This document shows positions 36,192 to 43,313 of a stretch of 64,000 bases of DNA, piece after piece (position 1 is the first letter of the stretch; every line of letters starts with the position of its first letter). The stretch is from Dinoroseobacter sp049801095 (GTDB lineage: Bacteria > Pseudomonadota > Alphaproteobacteria > Rhodobacterales > Rhodobacteraceae), in assembly GCF_049801095.1 (NCBI RefSeq), contig NZ_JBNAGH010000001.1, positions 310,001 to 374,000 of the forward strand, read 5' to 3'. Under the pieces are notes generated by a model. It saw only the letters and a program-made list of their open reading frames with translations, did no database searches and was not told where the DNA came from. The position numbers were made by a program, and so were the translations under genes.

Positions 36192-36872
36192 TCAGCGCGC
36201 GCCGGAGGCTTCGCTCAAGCGGCGCAGGCCTTCGGGGCCCACCAGCTCCACCGCGCCACGCCGCTGGACGATCCACCCCCGGCGCTGGAACTCGGCCAGC
36301 GTCCGCGAGATCACCTCGCGCGCAGTCCCAAGCTCGGTGCTGAGCACCTGGTGGGTGGCATGGACCACCCCGTCCCCATCTGCGAGCTCCAGCAGACGCG
36401 CCGCCAGACGCACATCCATGCGCTGGAAGACAATGCTGTCGATCAGGGAAAAGAGATCCGTGATCCGCCGGGAGTAGGCCTTGAAGACAAACTGCCGGAA
36501 CGTCTCCGAGCGCGCGGTCAGATCGTCGAAGGTCCCCCGGGGGATCGCGACGGCGCGCACCGGGGTCTCGGCCACACCGAAGGCCGCGTATTCCTCGAAG
36601 GCCAGCATACAAGCCGTTGTCAGAACGCAACTTTCCCCCGCATGGACCCGGTAGAGAAACACCTCTCGCCCGCTTTCGGAGATCTGCTGCACGCGGACCG
36701 ATCCTTCAAGCAGCAAGAGCAGATGATCCGGGGACTGACCCGGCGCGAATACCTCCGTTCCCTCGGGCACAGAGAGGATCCGGCTGCCCGCAACAAGCGC
36801 GCGACGCAGATCCGTCGGCAAGGCGGCCAGCCCGGCAAACCGCTCGATCCAGCTCTCGGTGTCTTGGCTCAC
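36192..36872 (-). CDS. Crp/Fnr-family transcriptional regulator
   Basis: A GTG at 36872 is preferred as start (226 aa) because GGAGGG lies 8 nt upstream; an ATG at 36899 has no such site. A cyclic-nucleotide-binding-like domain covers about residues 20-135 and a C-terminal helix-turn-helix has VLSTELGTAREVISRTLAEFQRRGWI. The N-terminal Cys cluster of Fnr is absent. Two cysteines occur in SCVLTTACML, seen in a subgroup of Crp/Fnr regulators. The effector is not clear. It is not necessarily the protein that reads the FNR box at 40308; a true FnrL encoded elsewhere is more likely. Confidence 0.82.
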   Translation of the reverse strand: MSQDTESWIERFAGLAALPTDLRRALVAGSRILSVPEGTEVFAPGQSPDHLLLLLEGSVRVQQISESGREVFLYRVHAGESCVLTTACMLAFEEYAAFGVAETPVRAVAIPRGTFDDLTARSETFRQFVFKAYSRRITDLFSLIDSIVFQRMDVRLAARLLELADGDGVVHATHQVLSTELGTAREVISRTLAEFQRRGWIVQRRGAVELVGPEGLRRLSEASGAR

Positions 36873-36939
36873 AGATGTCTCCCTCCGCTGCGGGGCCACC
36901 CTAGCAAAGCGCGCGCCGGGGACCAGCGCAACCCGCCGC

Positions 36940-37713
36940 TCAGGGGCGCGGTGCGGCGCTCGGCTCCATGCGCGGTGCCGGTTTCACCGGCGCCGGAAGC
37001 ACCGCCGCCGCGAGCCGGTAGCCGGCCCCGTGCACGGTCACAATCAGGTCCGCGTCGGGCGAGGCCAGCGCCAGCTTGCGCCGCAGCCGCACGATATGGG
37101 CATCAATGGCCCGATCCGTGATCGTGGCCGCATTGCCATAGACCTGGTCGAGGATCTCGGCCCGCGAGACCACCTCCCCCTGCCCCGCGACAATCACCTT
37201 CAGCAGGGTCGCCTCGGTATTGGTCAGCTCAAGGTTCTGACCGTCCTCCGCCCGCGTTGCCCGGAGCGCCGCCAGATCGAACTCCACCGCCCCAAAACGG
37301 TAGCGCTGACTGTCAGCCATCCCCATCCCGCCCGGAGCCTGCCCCAGCCGGTGAACCCGGCGCAGAACCGAACGGACCCGGGCCAAAAGCTCCCGCGGCT
37401 CATAGGGTTTGGTGACATAGTCATCGGCCCCGACCTCCAGCCCGATGATCCGGTCATAGAGCTCATCGCGCGCCGAGAGCATGATGATCGGCACATCCCA
37501 ATGCTGTTGCAGACGCCTTGCCACGTCGAGCCCGTCCTCATCGGGCAGGATCAGGTCCAGCACGACCAGATCCGCCGCCTGGTGCTCCAACGTCTCGAAG
37601 AGCTCGGCCGAGGTCGAGACACCGGTCGCGCGATAGCCATGCTTGGAAAAGAATCTCTTGAGGAATGACGTGACCTGCTGGTCGTCATCCACGATCACGA
37701 TATGGTCCTTCAT
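36940..37713 (-). CDS. OmpR-family response regulator
   Basis: This 257-aa protein has a receiver domain with phosphoacceptor D53 (LVVLDLILPDEDG), acidic D9-D11, T/S and K residues in LSARD and TKPYEP, and a C-terminal winged helix with AIDAHIVRLRRKL. The C-terminal tail is Pro/Ala-rich. It is divergent from a hybrid histidine kinase 48 bp away, which is the natural partner. Targets are unknown; a 10-bp direct repeat at 40051-40070 is a candidate site. Confidence 0.88.
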   Translation of the reverse strand: MKDHIVIVDDDQQVTSFLKRFFSKHGYRATGVSTSAELFETLEHQAADLVVLDLILPDEDGLDVARRLQQHWDVPIIMLSARDELYDRIIGLEVGADDYVTKPYEPRELLARVRSVLRRVHRLGQAPGGMGMADSQRYRFGAVEFDLAALRATRAEDGQNLELTNTEATLLKVIVAGQGEVVSRAEILDQVYGNAATITDRAIDAHIVRLRRKLALASPDADLIVTVHGAGYRLAAAVLPAPVKPAPRMEPSAAPRP

Positions 37714-37761
37714 CGGCCTGCTGGCCCTCCCCGGTGACGCGGTTCGCCACTCTTCCCTTGC

Positions 37762-40017
37762 GTGGTGCGGTATCGGGGGGTCATGATTCGCGCCATGCGT
37801 GTCCCTGACCCCAGCTTCCGCCAGACACGACCCTTATGGATCGCTGCGGCGGCCCTCGCCTTGATCTCGGTCACGGTCGGTCTCGGGGTCACGCTGGGCC
37901 TCCAGACCCGCACGCAATTCCGCGAGATCTCGGCCAGTTGGGACAGCTACACGGTCAGCGCCGAGCGCAAGGGAACCCTGATCAGCGAGATCCGCGGCTA
38001 TCTCGGCTATGGCGGGATCATCCACAACTTCAAGAACTACGTGCTGCGGCAGGAGGATGTCTATCTGCAGGCCACCACCGCGCAGATTGCCCAGTTTCGC
38101 GAGACGATTGCCGAGTATCGCACGCTTGCGCTCCAGCCCAGTGAAGAGACCGCGCTTTCGGCCATTGCCGACACGATCCGCACCTATGAGCAGACCCTGC
38201 CCCAGGCCCAGACCGCCGCGCGGTTCGGCTGGCCTCCGGCGCGCACGGATGCGCTGGTGCGCGTGGACGATTCCGAAGCGCTCGCCGCCCTCGCCCGGCT
38301 TGAGGAGGTCTGGCTGGACGCGCAGGAGGTCAGCACGCAGCGCATCCTCGCCTCCGTCACCGAAGGCAACCGGCTGATCTGGATCGGCTTTTGGTCCATC
38401 GCTGCTCTGGTTCTGGCCGCCTTGGCCATTGGCTGGCTCCTTTATCTCATGTTCCGGGATCTGAACGCGGCCAATGCACGGCTCGCCCGGGAGCTGGCGG
38501 AACGCAAGCTTCTGGAGCAGGCGCAAGCGCGGCTGACCACCATTGTCGAGCAAAGCCCGACAACCATCCTGATGACCGACACAAAGGGCCAGATCGAATA
38601 CGCCAATGCGAAGTTCGAGGCGCTCACCGGTTGGTCCCGGGAGGAGATCCGGGGCAAGACCCCGGCCTTCCTGCAATCCGGCGATACCGAGGATCACGCC
38701 TATGCCGAGATCCGCGAGACGCTGGGCCGCGGCGAGATCTGGCGCGGGGTGTTCCGCAATCTGCGCAAGGACGGGTCGAGCTATTGGGCCGAGACGACCC
38801 TGCTGCCGCTCCTGGATGCCCAGGGCGCGGTGCAGAACTTCGCAGGTCTGGGCGAGGACATCACCGAGGCGCGCCGGGCCCGTGACCACGTGGTCCGCGC
38901 CCAGAAGCTGGAGGCCGTGGGTCAGCTCGCCGGGGGCGTGGCCCATGATTTCAACAACATCCTGACCACCATCGTCGGGGCAAGCCATCTGGCCGCGCTC
39001 GATGCGCCCGAAGGCAGCGATCTGGCGCAGGAGATCGACCAGATCGAGATCGCCGCCCGCCGCGCCCAGTCCCTCGTGCGCGAACTTCTGACCTTTGCCC
39101 GGCGCGAGCCTGGCAAGCGCCAGCCGGTGCTGCTGCACGAGATCGTCTCCGAGGTGCTGATGCTCCTGCGGGCCTCGATCCCGCCCATGGTGGAGCTGCG
39201 CTATACGCCCGATGACACCCCGCTCGCCGTGCTCGGGGACCCGACCCATCTGCACCAGATCATCATGAATCTCTGCCGCAACGGTGCCGAGGCCATGAAC
39301 GGGGCCGCAGGCGTGGTGGAGGTCACGATCAGCGCGGACGCCCCGCCCGAGGACATGGCCCGCGACCGAGCCGAATGGGTGCGCCTGCAGGTTGCGGATA
39401 ACGGTCCGGGCATGCAGCCCCAGACGCTCAAGCACCTCTTCGATCCGTTTTTCACGACAAAACCGCTCGGGAAGGGTTCCGGCCTTGGTCTCGCGGTGGT
39501 TTTTGGTCTGGTCGAGGACATGGAAGGCGTGATCACCGTGGATTCCGCCCCTGGCGCCGGTGCCCGGTTCGACATTTATCTGCCGCGCGCCAATGACGTG
39601 GCCGTCGCGCAGGCCGATGCCGAGCGCGACCTGCCCCGCGGGTCGGAGCGGGTGCTTCTGGTCGATGACGAGGCCGAGGTGGCTGGCACGTTGCGCCGGC
39701 TTCTGCAGCGGCTCGGCTACCGGGTCGATGCCTTCACGGCCCCGCGACAGGCCCTCTCGGCCTTCACCGCCGCGCAGGAGGCCTATGATCTGGTGATCTC
39801 GGACATGGTGATGCCGGATATGAGCGGGCTGGAGCTCGCCGCCGCGATTCGAGACCTGCGCCCCGGATTGCCTGTCATCTTTTGTAGCGGATACCCGCCG
39901 CGCCTGATCGATCTGCCCGGGGAGGCGCCCAAAATCCTCGCCAAACCGGTGGATCCGGTGCTCTTTGCGCGACAAGTGCGCACAGCTATCGATTATGGAA
40001 AGATCGAGACCCCCTGA
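37762..40017 (+). CDS. Hybrid sensor histidine kinase with PAS and C-terminal receiver domain
   Basis: This 751-aa protein may start at 37783 or 37795 instead (7 or 11 residues shorter). A membrane helix near 25-45, a periplasmic helical sensor region of about 165 residues and a second helix near 210-235 are followed by a PAS domain (about 265-375). The HisKA domain has H395 in GGVAHDFNN, then comes a HATPase with GKGSGLGLAVV. A receiver domain holds D681 in ISDMVMPDMSG. Histidine phosphorylation with an internal receiver suggests a phosphorelay or self-tuning. Its position beside the iodate-reductase-like locus makes control of that locus possible, but this is only positional. Confidence 0.88.
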   Translation: MVRYRGVMIRAMRVPDPSFRQTRPLWIAAAALALISVTVGLGVTLGLQTRTQFREISASWDSYTVSAERKGTLISEIRGYLGYGGIIHNFKNYVLRQEDVYLQATTAQIAQFRETIAEYRTLALQPSEETALSAIADTIRTYEQTLPQAQTAARFGWPPARTDALVRVDDSEALAALARLEEVWLDAQEVSTQRILASVTEGNRLIWIGFWSIAALVLAALAIGWLLYLMFRDLNAANARLARELAERKLLEQAQARLTTIVEQSPTTILMTDTKGQIEYANAKFEALTGWSREEIRGKTPAFLQSGDTEDHAYAEIRETLGRGEIWRGVFRNLRKDGSSYWAETTLLPLLDAQGAVQNFAGLGEDITEARRARDHVVRAQKLEAVGQLAGGVAHDFNNILTTIVGASHLAALDAPEGSDLAQEIDQIEIAARRAQSLVRELLTFARREPGKRQPVLLHEIVSEVLMLLRASIPPMVELRYTPDDTPLAVLGDPTHLHQIIMNLCRNGAEAMNGAAGVVEVTISADAPPEDMARDRAEWVRLQVADNGPGMQPQTLKHLFDPFFTTKPLGKGSGLGLAVVFGLVEDMEGVITVDSAPGAGARFDIYLPRANDVAVAQADAERDLPRGSERVLLVDDEAEVAGTLRRLLQRLGYRVDAFTAPRQALSAFTAAQEAYDLVISDMVMPDMSGLELAAAIRDLRPGLPVIFCSGYPPRLIDLPGEAPKILAKPVDPVLFARQVRTAIDYGKIETP

Positions 40018-40050
40018 TTTTCTTGACTTGAATCGGGCCGCCGCAACATT

Positions 40051-40070
40051 TCGTCACAACTCGTCACATC
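40051..40070. promoter_or_regulatory. Tandem 10-bp repeat TCGTCACAAC / TCGTCACATC
   Basis: Two adjacent 10-mers match at 9 of 10 positions. Head-to-tail repeats of 10-11 bp are the usual target form of OmpR-type response regulators, and one such regulator is encoded at 36940-37713. Binding is inferred only. Confidence 0.4.
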
Positions 40071-40307
40071 CGGGCGCAGGCGCGAAACAACGCCACGAGC
40101 GCGGCGGGATACACTCAACTCAAGGTTAAGTCTCACCCATTTTCGACCTTTTGCCAGCCCGGCAGAAGCGCTGTTTTTTGCGGCGTGAGACCTCCTGTTT
40201 TGAGGGCCGTCATGACCGGATCGGATCACATCGAAAACAACCAAATGAGCGCAATTTCGCGTTTCAATTGTTTTTCTTCAGTCACTTACATGCTTTGCGT
40301 CCACCCG

Positions 40308-40321
40308 TTGATTCAAATCAA
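40308..40321 (+). promoter_or_regulatory. FNR box TTGAT-TCAA-ATCAA
   Basis: Exact match to the FNR/FnrL consensus TTGAT-N4-ATCAA, 161 bp upstream of the first diheme cytochrome gene. It implies activation at low oxygen, as expected for an anaerobic respiratory reductase. Confidence 0.85.
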
Positions 40322-40481
40322 TGAGGCGATCCAAGGGACGGTGCCAGCATCCGGCTGACCCCTTGCCAAGCGCGACTCCGACCCGGTCGGGATCCGCACC
40401 CCAGCAGAATTCACAAAAGCGCGGACCCCGCCGATCAGGGACAGGATCGGCCCCGCGTTTGCCAGGACAAGGAGCATATTC

Positions 40482-41558
40482 ATGATACTCAGGATCCTAC
40501 TGGCAGGAGCTGTGCTTGCCGGTGGCGCCGCCACCGCGCAGGAGGCGGCCACGCCCGAACCCCCGCTCGAGGTCAATGCGGCCCGGGCGGAGCTGGGCAA
40601 GAGGTTGTTCTATGACACGCGCCTGTCAGGCGACACCTCGCTCTCCTGCGCCTCGTGCCACCAGCCCGAGAAGGCCTTCACCGATGGGCTGCCGCTCTCG
40701 GCGGCCTATACGGGGGGCGCGCATTTCCGCAACACGCCGACGCTGGCCAATGTGGGCTTCCGCGATGCGTGGATGCATGACGGGCGGCTGGGGACGAACC
40801 TCAACGACGTCGCCCGCGAGATGATTACCGAAACCTACCTGATGAACATGGACATGCGCATCATGCAGGAGCGGCTGAAGCAGGATCCCGTCTATGTGGA
40901 GATGTTCGCTGCCGCCGGCATGTCCGAGCCCGGCAATGGCGGGGCCCGCAACGCGCTGATGGACTTCATGAAGACCATCCAGTCGCGCAATGCCCCCATT
41001 GATACGGGCGAGATGTCCGCCGCCGCCCAGCGCGGTCAAGCGATCTTTGAGGGCAAGGCCCAGTGCGTTGCCTGCCATTCCGGCGCGCGTTTCACCGATG
41101 ACCAGCCGCACAATATCGGCGTGCCGAACAACCCCGACATCTGGAACGATCCGGAGCGGCACTCAGTCTATGTCACCTATGCCAAGTTCTTCGGCGTGCC
41201 GAATTACATGAACCTGCGTGAGGATATCGGCGCCTATATCCGCACCCATGAGGATGACACGCGGCGCTCCTTCCTGACCCCGTCCCTGCGCGAGCTGACC
41301 TGGACCGCGCCGTATATGCATAACGGCGTGTTCGAAACCCTCGAGGAGGTCGTCGACTTCTACGATGCCGGGGGCGGCGAGGATGCGCTCAAGGATCCGC
41401 GCCTCGAACCGCTGGGCCTCGTGCCCTCCGAGAAATCCGATCTGGTCGCCTTTCTCGAGGCGCTCTCGGGCGAGAGCTTCGACACCGACGCCTATGTCTG
41501 GCGCGAAGACGACTTCGATTACGCGCTGATCGAAGACTGGCGCAACGTGAACAATTGA
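40482..41558 (+). CDS. idrP1: Diheme cytochrome c peroxidase-like protein (IdrP-type)
   Basis: This 358-aa protein has a Sec signal peptide (ILLAGAVLAGGAATAQ) and two heme c sites, CASCH at 56-60 and CVACH at 195-199. The fold is that of bacterial CcpA/MauG (FRNTPTLANVGFRDAWMHDGRLGTNLND, later YMHNGVFETLEEVVDFYD). In known iodate-reductase clusters two such proteins, IdrP1 and IdrP2, are thought to remove the H2O2 or hypoiodous intermediates made from iodate. Here it is the first gene after the FNR box. Which of the two is P1 or P2 is assigned only by order here. Confidence 0.85.
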   Translation: MILRILLAGAVLAGGAATAQEAATPEPPLEVNAARAELGKRLFYDTRLSGDTSLSCASCHQPEKAFTDGLPLSAAYTGGAHFRNTPTLANVGFRDAWMHDGRLGTNLNDVAREMITETYLMNMDMRIMQERLKQDPVYVEMFAAAGMSEPGNGGARNALMDFMKTIQSRNAPIDTGEMSAAAQRGQAIFEGKAQCVACHSGARFTDDQPHNIGVPNNPDIWNDPERHSVYVTYAKFFGVPNYMNLREDIGAYIRTHEDDTRRSFLTPSLRELTWTAPYMHNGVFETLEEVVDFYDAGGGEDALKDPRLEPLGLVPSEKSDLVAFLEALSGESFDTDAYVWREDDFDYALIEDWRNVNN

Positions 41559-41569
41559 GGGAGGCACAG

Positions 41570-42700
41570 ATGTCTATCAGAACCACTTTCACCGCCCTCA
41601 CCGCCCTGGCCGTGGCCAGCGGCGCCTGGGCCCAAGAGAACCCGCGCCCCGAAGGACTGGCCGCGCTCGGCCCACCCCCAATCCCGGCGGACAATCCGAT
41701 GACGCCGGAAAAGGTCGCCCTTGGCGAGATGCTGTTCTTTGACCCGATCCTGTCGGGGAATTACGGCATGCCCTGCTCGGCCTGCCACCTGCCCGAAGCG
41801 GGCTGGGCCATTCAGGACCGGATCAGCTTTGGCTATCCGGGCACGACCCACTGGCGCAACAGCCAGACCGTGGTGAACTCCGCCTATTACGGCAAGCTCT
41901 TCTGGGCGGGCGCCTCGGGCTCGCTGGAGCATCAGGCCCGCTCGGCGGCCCGTGGCGGGGTCGCGGGCAATGGCGAGGATGACGGGATGGAGGCCCGGCT
42001 TGCCTTCGTGCCGGAATATGTGGAGGCCTTCAACGAGGTCTTCGGCGATGACTGGCCTAGCGTGCGTCACGCCTATATGGCCATCGCCGCCTATCAGCGG
42101 ACCCTCGTGCAGACCGACACGCCCTTCGACAACTACATGAATGGCGACGACGAAGCCCTTGATGAGGCTCAGAAACGCGGGTTGGAGCTTTTTGCGGGCA
42201 AGGCCAACTGCATTGCCTGCCATTCCGGACCGCTTCTGTCGAACGAAGCCTATTACAACATCGGTGTCCCGCCCTATGCGGGCTGGGAAGACGATGAGCT
42301 GGCCCAGATCACCTTCCGGTTTGAGCTCTATGCCAAGGGCTCCACGGAGGAGATGTACCGGACCACCAAGGATGATCCGGGCCTCTACTTCCGCACCAAG
42401 CAGAAGGAGGACAAAGGCAAGTTCCGTGTGCCGTCCTTGCGGTACACGGCCTACACCTTCCCCTACATGCATAACGGGATGCTCGAGACGCTCGAGGATG
42501 TGGTCGAATTCTACGATCAGGGCGGTGGTGAGAACGAATTTGCCGCCAACAAATCCGAGCTGATCCAGCCGCTGGGACTGACCGCCGAGGAGAAAGCCGA
42601 TCTGGTGGCCTTCCTCGGATCGCTTTCGGGCGACGAGATCCTGCCCGAGCCCCCTGAATTGCCCTCTATGCAGCCGCTGCCCGCGGTCGCGCAGAACTGA
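41570..42700 (+). CDS. idrP2: Second diheme cytochrome c peroxidase-like protein (IdrP-type)
   Basis: ATG at 41570 (376 aa) follows GAGGGAGG and starts a signal peptide (TALTALAVASGAWAQ). Heme sites are CSACH at 69-73 and CIACH at 214-218. It shares the YMHNG-LETLED-VEFYDQGGG block with the preceding gene, indicating an old duplication. It lies 11 bp after that gene and 13 bp before the Rieske gene. It is a periplasmic electron-transfer or peroxide-removing partner of the molybdoenzyme. Confidence 0.85.
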   Translation: MSIRTTFTALTALAVASGAWAQENPRPEGLAALGPPPIPADNPMTPEKVALGEMLFFDPILSGNYGMPCSACHLPEAGWAIQDRISFGYPGTTHWRNSQTVVNSAYYGKLFWAGASGSLEHQARSAARGGVAGNGEDDGMEARLAFVPEYVEAFNEVFGDDWPSVRHAYMAIAAYQRTLVQTDTPFDNYMNGDDEALDEAQKRGLELFAGKANCIACHSGPLLSNEAYYNIGVPPYAGWEDDELAQITFRFELYAKGSTEEMYRTTKDDPGLYFRTKQKEDKGKFRVPSLRYTAYTFPYMHNGMLETLEDVVEFYDQGGGENEFAANKSELIQPLGLTAEEKADLVAFLGSLSGDEILPEPPELPSMQPLPAVAQN

Positions 42701-42713
42701 GGAGAGCACAGAC

Positions 42714-43301
42714 ATGACCAAGATTGATCCAAAGATCCGCGCGGCCATCAATGGCGCGAACGGCGAAGCGACCGAGGCGGGCACCAAGGCCTGCTTGCAG
42801 ACCCGGCGGCAGTTTCTGCTTACGGGCGGGATCGCCACCACGGTGGTGATGGTCGGGATCCCCGGCCTGTCCGAGGCGCAAACGCCCGCGGCGATTTCGA
42901 CCTATCCGCGCAAGTTCATCGCCAAGCTCAGCGAGCTTTCCGTCGATGAACCCTTCGATTTCGAATACCCCGATGAGGGGCAATACGCGGAATCGATCCT
43001 TGTGAAACTGGGGCAAGAGGCCGGTGGCGGGCTCGGCCCGGACAAGGATGTGGTGGCGTTCAACTACACCTGCACCCACCAGGGTGGCCCGCTTCAGGGC
43101 ACTTATCAGGCCGCTGACAAGGCGCTGGGGCCCTGCCCCTTGCACCTGACCACGTTCGATCTGACGCGGCACGGGATCTTCATCTCAGGGCAGGCCTACC
43201 AGTCCTTGCCGCAAGTGCTTCTCGAGCTCGACGGCGACGATATCTACGCCGTGGGCATGTTCGGGCTGATCTATGGCCGTTTCGACAATCTGCAGGGCTG
43301 A
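42714..43301 (+). CDS. idrB: Rieske iron-sulfur subunit, AioB/IdrB-like, TAT-exported
   Basis: This 195-aa protein has a twin-arginine signal with RRQFLLTGG (Arg31-Arg32). The Rieske ligands are C120 and H122 (CTHQGG), and C141 and H144 (CPLH). The usual disulfide cysteines are missing, which in AioB-like proteins goes with altered redox potential. It is the electron-transfer subunit to the molybdenum subunit encoded next, and the pair would be co-exported by TAT as folded proteins. AioB of arsenite oxidase and IdrB of iodate reductase are both close; the two adjacent diheme peroxidases favour IdrB. Confidence 0.85.
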   Translation: MTKIDPKIRAAINGANGEATEAGTKACLQTRRQFLLTGGIATTVVMVGIPGLSEAQTPAAISTYPRKFIAKLSELSVDEPFDFEYPDEGQYAESILVKLGQEAGGGLGPDKDVVAFNYTCTHQGGPLQGTYQAADKALGPCPLHLTTFDLTRHGIFISGQAYQSLPQVLLELDGDDIYAVGMFGLIYGRFDNLQG

Positions 43302-43313
43302 GGAGGATCCAAC

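Larger units (their letters stand above)
40018..40481 (+). promoter_or_regulatory. 464-bp control region of the iodate-reductase-like cluster
   Basis: No gene is seen. The region has a perfect FNR box (40308-40321), a 10-bp tandem repeat (40051-40070) and an A/T-rich stretch at 40225-40320. It lies between the hybrid kinase and the first diheme cytochrome gene. A convincing -10 could not be fixed; CAGCAT at 40345 is in the right place for an FNR-activated promoter but is weak. Confidence 0.6.

Noticed and set aside
36192..36872. The Crp/Fnr protein as an oxygen-sensing Fnr that reads the box at 40308
   Set aside because: It lacks the N-terminal cysteine set of oxygen-sensing Fnr proteins, so a direct link could not be supported.
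37834..39975. A 713-codon open frame opposite the hybrid kinase
   Set aside because: It is antisense to a gene with complete PAS, HisKA, HATPase and receiver motifs.
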